A DNA stretch of 64,000 bases, taken from assembly GCF_000376785.1 (NCBI RefSeq), contig NZ_AQXX01000140.1, positions 1 to 64,000 on the forward strand, in the 5' to 3' direction. The notes beneath the pieces were generated by a model. That model saw nothing but the letters and a program-made list of their open reading frames with translations. It ran no database searches and had not been told where the DNA came from. The DNA is from Hahella ganghwensis DSM 17046. Lineage in GTDB: Bacteria; Pseudomonadota; Gammaproteobacteria; Pseudomonadales; Oleiphilaceae. Positions 8,484 through 17,278 of this stretch are shown here, one piece after another. How positions within the stretch are numbered: the first letter of the stretch is position 1; every line of letters begins with the position of its first letter. Position numbers and translations under genes: made by a program.

Positions 8484-8990
8484 ATGAGGATGAAAGATAA
8501 AGCAACTCTCAAACAAATAGCCCTTGAGAAGATCGCTCTCGAAAATAAGATACCGAAACACGATGGAGCGATCATTCAACAACTTATCAGCCTATGTCGC
8601 AATGGTGTCGCGTTTTATCAAGACATGGCGACACGCGTTGAAGATTACAACCTCCGCAGTTTGTTCAGACTGATGGCTAACACCCGTAAGGCTATTGCTT
8701 CGGATCTGAGTGATATGACGAAGAATTCCGGGCAAGCAGTCCCAAAGAGCCAATCACCGATAGCTGAACTCTTTGAGAGTCGGTACTTTGAGGTTCGACA
8801 TATGCTCCCCGAGAGCTCGCCAGGGGAAACCATTGAACAATTGGAATCCATCGAAGAGAGTACACTGCACCTGTTCAAGACTTCGGTTAAGAAAATTCAG
8901 GATAGAGAATTGGCCAAAGATCTCTCCGTGCAGGCTGCGACGGTACAAATCACACACGATAGAATGAGGTCGGTGAGAGAGCATCGATAG
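8484..8990 (+). CDS. DUF2383/PA2169-type four-helix-bundle protein
   Basis: A 168-residue, all-helical soluble protein without signal peptide. The segment LISLCRNGVAFYQDMATRVEDYNLRSLFRLMANTR resembles the first helical hairpin of DUF2383 (ferritin-like fold) proteins; a second hairpin (ETIEQLESIEESTLHLF...) follows. I see no complete diiron E-x-x-H set, so metal binding is doubtful. Function is unknown; some relatives are stress-induced. A purine-rich AGAGAGAAG precedes the ATG. It is divergent from the sigma-54 activator and probably driven by the -24/-12-like promoter upstream. Confidence 0.65.
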   Translation: MRMKDKATLKQIALEKIALENKIPKHDGAIIQQLISLCRNGVAFYQDMATRVEDYNLRSLFRLMANTRKAIASDLSDMTKNSGQAVPKSQSPIAELFESRYFEVRHMLPESSPGETIEQLESIEESTLHLFKTSVKKIQDRELAKDLSVQAATVQITHDRMRSVREHR

Positions 8991-9135
8991 CGTAGCCAAC
9001 AGAGAACTCCGCAAGAGAACCGTCAGTCAGCGACTTTGAGCACTTGAGACCCTTCCGTCAAAATAGGGTCTGAACACCTGTGTTGTTAGGTGAATAACTG
9101 ATACTCTTTTTTCAAACAATCAAGGGATTCCTGCC

Positions 9136-9738
9136 ATGTTGCTCTATGGACCTGACTTCAAAGCCGAATCTGCCACGAAAACAGCAACCATCCTGCGCAT
9201 CCTGTTCTTTACGGGGATGTCCGTATTTCTTCTTGGTTGCCAGATGTCGGCGAAATCACCTATGCAACCTGACAGTATCCAACTGCCCCTGATTCCCGGT
9301 TGGTATGAGAACCGCAAGGTATTCTATATCACGACCGAAGCCTCAGATCAGAAAATGGCGGCCAGGATGAATGCCATTTATGCCCCCAGATTGCAGGATG
9401 CATTACCCAATTACCCCAAGCCACCGGGTTTAAAAACGGTGTTGGAGCGGGTTTATGTATTCCCGGAAACTCAATACCAAAGTGTATTCCCATCTGCCCC
9501 CTGGCCCCTGGGACCTGAGAACAAAGATCAGCATTACAGCCCTATATGGTTACTTTATGAAGTGCGCTGGAATCCTGCTGCCAAGCCCCGGCAACTTACC
9601 TCAGAAGAGGCCATCTTACAGGCAGAGGAGAAAGGTCTGGTGTCGATTACCCGAACAGACATCATCGTCAATTGCCCGATTGTCATGGATGAAACCGGGG
9701 CCAGCCTGGGCATTGAAGCATCCTCAGGTAGATATTGA
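9136..9738 (+). CDS. Putative lipoprotein of unknown function
   Basis: A 200-residue protein whose N-terminus has a charged stretch, a hydrophobic core (ILRILFFTGMSVFLLG) and the lipobox LLGC at about residues 32-35, so it is probably lipidated and placed in the envelope. The mature part begins near PLIPGWYENRKVFYITTEASD and shows no motif I can assign with confidence. Its start has AAGGGA eight bases upstream. It stands alone, 243 nt before the next gene, and the gap shows nothing obvious. Confidence 0.7.
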   Translation: MLLYGPDFKAESATKTATILRILFFTGMSVFLLGCQMSAKSPMQPDSIQLPLIPGWYENRKVFYITTEASDQKMAARMNAIYAPRLQDALPNYPKPPGLKTVLERVYVFPETQYQSVFPSAPWPLGPENKDQHYSPIWLLYEVRWNPAAKPRQLTSEEAILQAEEKGLVSITRTDIIVNCPIVMDETGASLGIEASSGRY

Positions 9739-9981
9739 CCCTGTCTTCAATAGAATTGAAGTTCTCAGAGGGCTCTCAAAAACGTCCAGACCCCAGGTTA
9801 TTGATAAATGTCGACACCATGGATTGTCTGTGTATTTTTGCTTCCTGTAGCTTTTACTGCGCTCCTTATCTGTAAATCCAATTTATGATACCAACCAAAG
9901 CCGCATTGGCTTGACGCAGGCGAACGTATAAATTTCAAAATGCACTTACCACAACGACAATAACAACGAGAACACATCATC

Positions 9982-10584
9982 ATGACTGAAGCCACTTCCC
10001 AACATGCCAACGTATTGCGCCGACTGCTGTTTCTGGTCTTTATGTACGCAGGCATTGCCTATGGACTGAGCCTTCTGGAATATACCCTGTTTAATCTTAC
10101 CGGCTGGTCACCAGTCAGTGTCGCCCGAAGCGTCCAGGTTACGACACCGGATGACATCGACCTGGAGTTCCGGCAATGCGGCTCCCCCTTATTCGCAGCC
10201 AATGCCGTGACCACAGAATCCGTTGATCAACCGATCCTGGCCCGCTGCGGACGCTTCTGGCCCTTTTACTACCACACGATCGAAATCAACGCTCACCCAC
10301 TGATTCCGGGAGCCTTCATTGAATTCAAGGATGAATCAGATGAAGCCAAAACCGCTCGCGAGGACTTTATTCTGAAGATGCAGGTCATCAACGGAGGCTT
10401 TGCCGTGGTATCCCTGTTTATTCTGGGATTATGTGGCATGGCAATTTATCGTTTTGTGGTAAAAAGGGATGAAGAAGGGGCCTACAAGACGGGCTTTCAT
10501 GCATTTATCAGCAGTTTTCTAATGCTGGCCTGCTTTACCGGTCTGATGTTTTTTGTCGACCCGACATTTGGATACGGATGGTGA
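9982..10584 (+). CDS. Integral membrane protein of unknown function
   Basis: A 200-residue protein with an N-terminal membrane helix (about residues 13-35), a polar loop of about 95 residues with two cysteines (QCGSP and ARCGRF) that could form a periplasmic disulfide, and two further helices (about 133-158 and 172-192). No family recognised. The GAGAA site precedes the ATG. It is convergent with the MocR-type regulator, whose stop codon lies 10 nt away. Confidence 0.65.
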   Translation: MTEATSQHANVLRRLLFLVFMYAGIAYGLSLLEYTLFNLTGWSPVSVARSVQVTTPDDIDLEFRQCGSPLFAANAVTTESVDQPILARCGRFWPFYYHTIEINAHPLIPGAFIEFKDESDEAKTAREDFILKMQVINGGFAVVSLFILGLCGMAIYRFVVKRDEEGAYKTGFHAFISSFLMLACFTGLMFFVDPTFGYGW

Positions 10585-10594
10585 AAGCCCTCTT

Positions 10595-12007
10595 TCATCC
10601 GGAATCTGTCTGGGCAAGGACTGCCCCAATCTGCTTTATAGCTCTATACAGGCGGTCCTGCGGTATTGCACAGTTCAGACGCAGACAGTTTCGATATTTA
10701 CCAGAAGGACTGAACAGGCTTCCCGGCGCAATGCTGATTCCGCACTGTAAAGCCTTGTAATAAAGATCATCACTATCACAATTGATGGGTAATTCCACCC
10801 ACAGAACAAAGCCTCCTGACGGATGAGTAATTCGCGTTGAAGCAGGGAAGAATTCCTGGACCCATTGCCTGGCTTTCTCCATCTGAATCTGAAATTGTCC
10901 GGTCAGTTGCCGCAAATGTCGCTTGTGATCACTGTCCGCCAGATAACTGACCAAAGCCATCTGAGGTAGAGTGGCCGTCGCCAGACTACTGGTAAATTTC
11001 AGATAATTTGCCTGTTCCAACCACTTCCCCGGGGCAACCCAGCCAACTCGCAATCCTGGTGAGACCGTCTTTGAAAAAGAAGCACAGTAAAGCACCTGGC
11101 CTTCATCATCAAAACTCTTCAGCGCCCTAGGTCGCAGCGCACTGTATCCCAATTCACCGTACACATCATTTTCGATCAGCGGTATATCCCGTTCACGACA
11201 TAATGCTGCCAGAGACATCTTGTCTTCGTCTGACATAGTGGCCCCGGTAGGGTTGCTGAAGTTTGCCATGATCAATATGGCCTTCACTGGCCACTGATCC
11301 ATCGCCAACTGCAAAGCACTGAGACTGATACCCTTCTGAGGATCAGAAGGGATTTCCAGAGCCTGCAGACCCAGGGCATTGATGAGCTGAAGTACGCCGT
11401 AATAGGTGGGAGATTCTACAGCGATCACATCACCAGCTTTTGTCACTGAGCGCAACGCCAAACGTAACGCCTCATGACAACCATCGGTAATGGTCAGTTG
11501 CTCAGGGCTCAGTGCGCACCCGGCATCTGCCATCTGCTGTATCAAGGCTTCACGCAATTCAGGGAGACCTGGTGGGAAGCTGTATTGATCCAGACGCCTG
11601 CCATGCAGTCTTAGCGCGCTGCGAAATGCCCTTTGAAGCGCTTTTCGGGGAAAATAATCTGCATCCGGAACTGCCGCCCCCAGTGCGGTAATCGAGGGTT
11701 CCTGCACTGTCTGCACCAGTTTCATCACCATCCGTTGATCAGCCACCAGGATCGGCTTTGGCGAAAACTTCTGAACATCAGGCTGCCGGGAGGCATCTGC
11801 ACGAGGACAAACGTAATATCCAGAGCGGGACCGGGCTTCCACCCACCCTTCCCGCTCCAGCAGACGCTGCGCAGACATCACCGTGGAGACACTGACTGAA
11901 AAATGCTGCACCAGGTCTCGTGTCCCGGGAATTCGCTGTCCGGCGGAATAAACCCCTTCCCGAATCAGGTCCCGTATCTGCCCCGCCACTTTTTCATACC
12001 GCTTCAA
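10595..12007 (-). CDS. MocR-type transcriptional regulator (GntR DNA-binding plus aminotransferase domain)
   Basis: Taken from the TTG at 12007 this is 470 residues, the same length as the second MocR-type protein in this window, and both begin with KRYE. Residues about 1-75 form a GntR winged helix (GQRIPGTRDLVQHFSVSVSTVMSAQRLLEREG). The rest is a fold-type I aminotransferase with the PLP lysine in SFSKTVSPGLRVGW and the SNPTG and ENDVYGEL blocks intact. The frame is open further upstream, but that part looks like non-coding promoter sequence. It is divergent from an IlvE-like aminotransferase, the usual arrangement for a MocR protein and its target, so control of that gene by a PLP-linked ligand is inferred. 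Confidence 0.87.
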   Translation of the reverse strand: MKRYEKVAGQIRDLIREGVYSAGQRIPGTRDLVQHFSVSVSTVMSAQRLLEREGWVEARSRSGYYVCPRADASRQPDVQKFSPKPILVADQRMVMKLVQTVQEPSITALGAAVPDADYFPRKALQRAFRSALRLHGRRLDQYSFPPGLPELREALIQQMADAGCALSPEQLTITDGCHEALRLALRSVTKAGDVIAVESPTYYGVLQLINALGLQALEIPSDPQKGISLSALQLAMDQWPVKAILIMANFSNPTGATMSDEDKMSLAALCRERDIPLIENDVYGELGYSALRPRALKSFDDEGQVLYCASFSKTVSPGLRVGWVAPGKWLEQANYLKFTSSLATATLPQMALVSYLADSDHKRHLRQLTGQFQIQMEKARQWVQEFFPASTRITHPSGGFVLWVELPINCDSDDLYYKALQCGISIAPGSLFSPSGKYRNCLRLNCAIPQDRLYRAIKQIGAVLAQTDSG

Positions 12008-12045
12008 ACCTGTTTCCCCTTTGTCAGATTTCAAACCCGCCCAAA

Positions 12046-12083
12046 CTGTACCGCTTTTTTTAATTTTTTCTTTATCTATACCG
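12046..12083. promoter_or_regulatory. Direct repeats in the MocR/aminotransferase divergent promoter
   Basis: CTGTACCG at 12046-12053 and CTATACCG at 12076-12083 are spaced 30 bp apart, about three helical turns, in the 167-bp divergent region. MocR-type regulators commonly bind two direct repeats. A candidate operator by position and pattern only. Confidence 0.45.
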
Positions 12084-12174
12084 AATTTTGTCCTGTCTGC
12101 ATACTTTTCACCACAATGCGATTTCGCAACAAAATACCCAAAACTCACTAACCGCATACCCGGAGAGCACAATC

Positions 12175-13044
12175 ATGACCGCGACCAGCCTGTGTTGGAT
12201 GAACCATGAAATCAAACCAACAGATGAATGTTCTATCTCTGTGCTGGATCATGGACTCCTCTATGGTGATGGCATCTTCGAAGGATTGAGGTTCTATCAC
12301 CGTCATGTTCTTCACCTTGAACAACATCTACAGCGGTTACAGAACTCTGCACATGCACTGCAACTGACTCTGCCCTTTTCCCTGGCAGAAATTGGAGCGG
12401 CCATTGAGACACTCATTAACCAATATGGTGAGCCATCGGGGTACCTCCGCTTGGTCGTGACCCGAGGTAAAGGAAACCTGGGATTGAATCCTCGCCATTG
12501 TCCCCAGGCCAACTTGTTCATCATTGTCGATCAGTTGAGCCTGGCCAGCAGCCAAGCACAACTGGGAGGATTGAAGCTTGTTACATCATCCATTCGCCGT
12601 ACCACCGGCACCGGGCTGGACGCTAGAGTGAAAAGCCTCAATTACCTGCACTCAGTCCTGGCCCGAATTGAAGCCAATGCGGCTGATGCAGATGAGGCCA
12701 TCCTACTCAATGAACGCGGTTATATTGCCGAAGGCACAGCAGAAAACCTGTTTATCGAAATTGATGGGGCACTTCAGACACCACCCTGCAGTGATGGCGC
12801 ATTAGGAGGCATCACCCGCCTGACCGTTATCAGACTGGCCAGGCAATTGGGGATTGATGTTCAGGAACGTTCGCTCACCCCATACGACGTCTATAACGCA
12901 GATGCCTGCTTTTTAACAGGCAGTGGAGCAGGCCTTCTGCCTGTAGCGGAGTTGGATGGAAGGGTCCTGGCTTCTCCCAACGGAGAGCTGTTCAAGAAGT
13001 TGAAACAGGCTTTTGAGCAGTATATTGAAGCTCAATGCCAGTGA
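12175..13044 (+). CDS. Class IV (branched-chain type) aminotransferase
   Basis: A 289-residue fold-type IV PLP enzyme. Visible blocks are YGDGIFEGLRFY (about residues 31-42), the PLP lysine in RVKSLNYLHSVLARIEA, the cofactor-binding YIAEGTAENLF, and the late GITRLTVIRLARQLG. KSLNYL favours a branched-chain amino acid aminotransferase (IlvE-like) over D-amino acid transaminase or ADC lyase, but these are hard to separate by eye. The ATG at 12175 has a GGAGA site; an upstream in-frame start would run through the divergent promoter. It is followed by a clear terminator. Its control by the divergent MocR protein is inferred, and it could supply the last step after the ilvGM pair 6 kb away. Confidence 0.85.
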   Translation: MTATSLCWMNHEIKPTDECSISVLDHGLLYGDGIFEGLRFYHRHVLHLEQHLQRLQNSAHALQLTLPFSLAEIGAAIETLINQYGEPSGYLRLVVTRGKGNLGLNPRHCPQANLFIIVDQLSLASSQAQLGGLKLVTSSIRRTTGTGLDARVKSLNYLHSVLARIEANAADADEAILLNERGYIAEGTAENLFIEIDGALQTPPCSDGALGGITRLTVIRLARQLGIDVQERSLTPYDVYNADACFLTGSGAGLLPVAELDGRVLASPNGELFKKLKQAFEQYIEAQCQ

Positions 13045-13120
13045 ATCGATGTCATCACGAAAATAGGTGTATCCGAAAATAGTAGCTCCCGCCTGGCAAG
13101 CTATCGTCAGGCTTCCCAAA

Positions 13121-13146
13121 AAAGAACCGGCTCAAGCCGGTTCTTT
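13121..13146. terminator. Bidirectional intrinsic terminator
   Basis: A perfect 12-bp stem, AAAGAACCGGCT with AGCCGGTTCTTT, around a 2-nt centre. It has A-rich sequence on the left and TTTT on the right, so it can stop both the aminotransferase gene and the convergent solute-binding-protein gene. Confidence 0.88.
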
Positions 13147-13152
13147 TCCAAG

Positions 13153-14157
13153 TTACTCGCGTCCGTCAACACATTCGGCTTTGGTCGGGTCCGCATGGCA
13201 CCGGACTTTCAGCATCAACTTTAATGCCTTGGGATTATAGATACCGTCATCTTTCAGTGATATCCGGACTTCCTTGAGCATTTTGTCAAAGCCTTCGGCA
13301 TCCTGGCGGCTGGGACGAACCCAAGTGGCATCCGGGATTTCCGCTTCAGCTTTTTTCACAATTTCCATGAACTCCCCAAAACGGCTGTGATAGTACTCAC
13401 GCATATTCTGGGCGAATTCTCTGGAGAACTTATCCGCATGAACAACGACCTGGAAAGTCATCTGGGCGAAATTGTAATGGAAGATCCCACCATCCGGTTC
13501 CAGCCCTTTATACAACTCAAGCGGCGTATAGGCGACTGCCGGTGCATAGGCAACATCAACGCTGCCGTTATTGAACTTACCGGCAAAACTGGAGGTGGTA
13601 GCACTGACTACTGAAGCGCCGACCTGACGGACCATCGTCACAGCAGCCGGATCATAGTCCAGCGTCGCAATCTTCTTGCCCTGAATTTTCTCAACCTTGT
13701 CAATATTGCGGTCTCGCAGGAAAACGTATACTGCACCAGCCGGGGCAATACCGGCGATCTCGTACTTGCCTTCCAGCATCAACTTTCCGGCTTTCACACT
13801 GGCCAATGTCTGCATGACGGTCTCCAGCTCACGATATCCGGGAATGGCCCCTACCGCCACAAGCGTACCAGTGAACTGGTTGTACTCACGCGCTCTCACG
13901 TCAGTCAGCAGAACTGCGTCACACTGCCCGGCCTTAAAATCATCAGAGGCAATTTTTTCGTCGGTGTAGGCACTCATCTCCAGGTCGTACCCCCAACCCA
14001 GCGCTTTCACTTTCGTTGCTTTGATCAGGTTGAATATGGGCCCCGTGGCCCCGAGAGGATCAAATATACAAAATGTGCGCTTTTCCGCAGCCTGCGCAGA
14101 AATTGCTGTCACACACAATGCCAGGCCCAAAAGCACACGACGGATGCCAGCTGTCAT
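13153..14157 (-). CDS. Periplasmic solute-binding protein, DUF6091/TRAP DctP-like
   Basis: A 334-residue secreted protein: signal peptide MTAGIRRVLLGLALCVTAISAQA with cleavage at about residue 23, then a two-lobe binding fold (CIFDPLGATGPIFNLIKATK ... GQCDAVLLTDVRAREYNQFTG ... IQGKKIATLDYDPAAVTMVRQVGA). It resembles the putative solute-binding proteins related to DctP. Cys residues near the ends (CIFDP, VRCHADPTKAEC) may form disulfides. The ATG has a GGAGA site seven bases upstream. No transporter membrane gene is adjacent, so the partner and ligand are unknown. Confidence 0.72.
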   Translation of the reverse strand: MTAGIRRVLLGLALCVTAISAQAAEKRTFCIFDPLGATGPIFNLIKATKVKALGWGYDLEMSAYTDEKIASDDFKAGQCDAVLLTDVRAREYNQFTGTLVAVGAIPGYRELETVMQTLASVKAGKLMLEGKYEIAGIAPAGAVYVFLRDRNIDKVEKIQGKKIATLDYDPAAVTMVRQVGASVVSATTSSFAGKFNNGSVDVAYAPAVAYTPLELYKGLEPDGGIFHYNFAQMTFQVVVHADKFSREFAQNMREYYHSRFGEFMEIVKKAEAEIPDATWVRPSRQDAEGFDKMLKEVRISLKDDGIYNPKALKLMLKVRCHADPTKAECVDGRE

Positions 14158-14503
14158 GAGAGTTCTCCAGTTATTCTTTTATCATTATGTTTTGAGGTTG
14201 TTTTATCTCGAATTTCAGCGTCTGTTCCGAAGATGGTGAAATTCAAACACCCGTTTAATATAGAGTAACCCCAGGGCTTTTAATGCCGCAAAGTGCACAT
14301 TTTGAAGCTTTCATTGGCAGGGTATGCAGGCCATTAAAGGCGTCAGAGACTTTATCCTCCGCTTCTTTCAGAGTAACATGAGCGCCTTACATCGATTTGC
14401 GCCGGCAAATACCTGAGTATTTGAGACCCCGGCATTTCATAAACCTTGAAAGGCCAGAGCGATTTTCAATTCTCGTCAATAGATTCAGAGTGTCCATTTC
14501 CCC
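14158..14503. other. 346-bp intergenic region, divergent promoters
   Basis: This stretch separates the solute-binding-protein gene (minus) and rnb (plus) and must hold both promoters. I see no gene. A small inverted repeat, CAAATA and TATTTG, lies near 14407-14424. Nothing else stands out. Confidence 0.4.
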
Positions 14504-16474
14504 ATGTTAAAATCCGACGTATTGTCACAACTCAAGCAATTCAAACAGGACCTGCGTGAAGCCAATAACCGTTTCGAAGGTGTTGTCAAAGGTAGTCCCG
14601 GCCGCTTTGGATTTGTCACTCTGGAAGACGGACGGGAAGCATTTCTCAATCCTGACGAAATGCAGAGAGTTTTCCCCGGTGATAAAGTCCTGGCAGAAAT
14701 CACCCAGGATGACAAAGGACGAGACGTCGCAAAAGTCGTCGAGTGCCTGAGCAGCGAGCTGAAATACTTCGTCGGCCGCTATCTGACCAGGGGCAATGGT
14801 CATTTTGTCGATCCGGATCTTAACGGATTGAGCCGCTGGATATTTATCCCGCCCAAAAAACGCAAGCATTCAGAAGTTGGCGACTACATACTGTGCCGGG
14901 TGATGCAGCATCCTTTCAAGGAAGGCAAACCACAGGCGGAAGTCGTCAAAATCATCGGTAAGGACGGACAGCCCGGCCTTCCTGTCGACTACATGCTGGC
15001 CAAGTTCAACCTCAACGGGAAAAATAACGCCCGCTTTGACGAAAAACAGGCCCAGAAGGTACTGGAGGAGCAAGCCAAGTCCCGTACTGACTACAGAGAA
15101 CTGCCATTTCTGACCATTGATGCAGCCACCACTCAGGACATGGATGATGCTCTGCACGCCACCGCCAAAGACAACGGCGGCTGGACACTTCAGGTGGCAA
15201 TCGCAGATCCTGCCAGCCTGATAGAAGAAGGTGGGGATATTGACAAGTACGCCCGTCGGCTGGGCGCAACTCATTATTTTCCTGATCGCATCATCCCCAT
15301 GCTGCCGCCCAAACTGGCCAATCACTATTGCTCACTGCTGGCTGGTGAAGATCGATTGGTGCTGATGTGTACCATCGAAATTTCTGCTGAAGGGCAAATT
15401 GAAAGCAGCCGCATAGAAGAAGCGGTGATGAACAGCAAAGCCAAGCTCAGCTATGAAGACGTGGCTGCCGCTTTGGACAGTCAGGACAATAGTCACGAGT
15501 TTTCTGCTCAGTTGGCGACCCTGAAGGCAGTCACTGACGCATTGCGCCAACGCCGCCAGCAGGATTGTCTGATTACTCCGGACCGTCCGGAGTATCGCTT
15601 GATTCTGGACGACAACAAGAAAATCGCTTCCATAGAACCCAAGGTCAGCAACTCCGCACACGGTGTCGTGGAAGAAGCCATGGTGGCAGCCAACCGCTGT
15701 GCCGCGGCCTATCTTGCCGAGCACTGCAAACCGGCGCTGTACATGGCTCACAGCGGTTTTCGGGCGGAACGTATCGAACAGATTCAACAAATCATGAGTG
15801 AACAATGTCCCGGCTTTGACACCAGTTCTCTGGCAGAGTGGTACGGTCTCAAAACGCTCATGCACAGCGAAGAAGTTCAACAGAGTGAGCTGCCTCTGGC
15901 GGCCATCGCCAGTCGACTCCTGGCACGTGGTACCCTTAGCCAGAAACCGGCTCCTCATGCCGGCATGGGACTGGAGTCTTATACCACTTTTACCAGCCCG
16001 ATCCGTAAATACCTCGACCTTACCGTACATCGTCTGATTAAAGCGTCGCTGAATAACGGCAAGGCTCCTGGCATCAATGACCGTATGGTAGAGCGTTTAC
16101 AGGAAGCCCAGCGCAATGGACGTCACGCAGTGAATGGTGCGGAAAGCTGGCTTAAGTGTGAATTTGCTCAAACGCTCATCGGCAAAGCACTACCAGGTAC
16201 TGTTCAACATACCAATGGCGCCGGGTTCCAGGTTCGCCTGAACGATACCGGAATCGAAGGCCTGATTAATCTGGGAGAACTGAAAGAGAAGTTCCGTTTT
16301 GACGGCACTTACTTCCAGCATATCGGTGACCAGCATCAGTATCGCCTGGAACAGCCTGTGGAAGTGGTCATTACCCAAGTGGACATGGAGAAAAAGCAGA
16401 TCACCATGGAGCTGACAGAAATGCAGTCTCCCACTGAAACTGCGTCGCCTGAAGCCACTGAGCAGAACGCTTGA
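14504..16474 (+). CDS. rnb: Exoribonuclease II
   Basis: A 656-residue 3'-to-5' exoribonuclease of the RNB family that degrades single-stranded RNA processively. Order: N-terminal cold-shock domains (FEGVVKGSPGRFGFVTLEDGREAFL), RNB catalytic domain from about residue 200, C-terminal S1 domain (GTVQHTNGAGFQVRLNDTGIEGLINLGEL). The metal-binding cluster is TIDAATTQDMDDALH with Asp206, Asp212, Asp214 and Asp215; YTTFTSPIRKYLDLTVHRL supplies the catalytic Arg. The length is close to E. coli RNase II (644) and below RNase R. The ribosome binding site is weak (GAGTG). The gene is monocistronic, with a hairpin downstream. Confidence 0.93.
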   Translation: MLKSDVLSQLKQFKQDLREANNRFEGVVKGSPGRFGFVTLEDGREAFLNPDEMQRVFPGDKVLAEITQDDKGRDVAKVVECLSSELKYFVGRYLTRGNGHFVDPDLNGLSRWIFIPPKKRKHSEVGDYILCRVMQHPFKEGKPQAEVVKIIGKDGQPGLPVDYMLAKFNLNGKNNARFDEKQAQKVLEEQAKSRTDYRELPFLTIDAATTQDMDDALHATAKDNGGWTLQVAIADPASLIEEGGDIDKYARRLGATHYFPDRIIPMLPPKLANHYCSLLAGEDRLVLMCTIEISAEGQIESSRIEEAVMNSKAKLSYEDVAAALDSQDNSHEFSAQLATLKAVTDALRQRRQQDCLITPDRPEYRLILDDNKKIASIEPKVSNSAHGVVEEAMVAANRCAAAYLAEHCKPALYMAHSGFRAERIEQIQQIMSEQCPGFDTSSLAEWYGLKTLMHSEEVQQSELPLAAIASRLLARGTLSQKPAPHAGMGLESYTTFTSPIRKYLDLTVHRLIKASLNNGKAPGINDRMVERLQEAQRNGRHAVNGAESWLKCEFAQTLIGKALPGTVQHTNGAGFQVRLNDTGIEGLINLGELKEKFRFDGTYFQHIGDQHQYRLEQPVEVVITQVDMEKKQITMELTEMQSPTETASPEATEQNA

Positions 16475-16535
16475 TTTTGTTTAAAGCGCTGTAATTGCGC
16501 TACAGAACAAATTTCCGTTCCGCCAGCAATACTCC

Positions 16536-16562
16536 CTCCCACTGGACCTGGTCCAGTGGGAG
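16536..16562 (+). terminator. Strong hairpin downstream of rnb
   Basis: CTCCCACTGGACC and GGTCCAGTGGGAG form a perfect 13-bp inverted repeat around one base, 62 nt after the rnb stop. There is no following T-run (CCTTCAAA), so it may act as a 3' stabiliser rather than a classical terminator. Confidence 0.55.
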
Positions 16563-16777
16563 CCTTCAAACTCCCGTATGATGGTCAAGCTGTAACACAT
16601 AGGCTTGCGACCCAACTAACAAAGCCAGCCATATCTCATTGTCAGAACTCACAGAGTACTGGTATGGTGCCGGATCATTGTGGAAACCTGTCGTATACCG
16701 CCCTCAGTGATTCCCTATCCCGAAGGCATTTGCCTGAGCATAACAACGAATAAATATGAAACAAGAAGAGGTGTTGG

Positions 16778-17272
16778 ATGAACATCAAGGGACAATATCA
16801 TTTTCCCTATAGTGTCGAGACCGTTTATCAGACCTACGGAAACCCAAAGCATATCGAGGAAAAACAAAGATTCCTCGGTTCCCGCAATATAGATATCCAG
16901 CAATGCCGTCAATCAGATGACCATTTTGAGCTGAAAGTCGTCAGGGAAGTTCCCGCAGAGGCTCCCGCCATGCTGAAGAAATTCATCGCTGACTGGAACT
17001 CCCTGACTCAGCTGGAAACCTGGAAAAGTAATGGTTCGGATGGTTATGACGCCAAAATGCATGTTGCCATCGAAGGCGTTCCTGTAACCATCAGCGGAGA
17101 TATCTCCCTGGTCCCCGAAGGAGATGGCTGTGTCCATCACGTTGCCCTGCATTTTGAGTGTAAAATTCCACTGGTCGGAAAAAAGCTGGCTGAATTCGTC
17201 GCAGGAAAAACCGAAGAAGCCATGGAGAACGAATTTGCCTTTGTGGCGGATTATCTCCAGGCCAATCACTGA
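16778..17272 (+). CDS. DUF2505 family protein (START/polyketide-cyclase-like fold)
   Basis: A 164-residue soluble protein that starts MNIKGQYHFPYSVETVYQTYGNPKHIEEKQRFLGS, the typical opening of DUF2505, and ends in a helix (GKTEEAMENEFAFVADYLQ). The family has the SRPBCC lipid/hydrophobic-ligand fold, with unknown function. The ribosome binding site is weak. It is convergent with the SDR gene 6 nt away. The 300 bases upstream hold the rnb hairpin and presumably a promoter. Confidence 0.75.
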   Translation: MNIKGQYHFPYSVETVYQTYGNPKHIEEKQRFLGSRNIDIQQCRQSDDHFELKVVREVPAEAPAMLKKFIADWNSLTQLETWKSNGSDGYDAKMHVAIEGVPVTISGDISLVPEGDGCVHHVALHFECKIPLVGKKLAEFVAGKTEEAMENEFAFVADYLQANH

Positions 17273-17278
17273 TTCCGA

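Noticed and set aside
9045-9080. AGACCC...GGGTCT inverted pair after the DUF2383 gene as a terminator
   Set aside because: The arms are only six to seven bases with no T-run after them.
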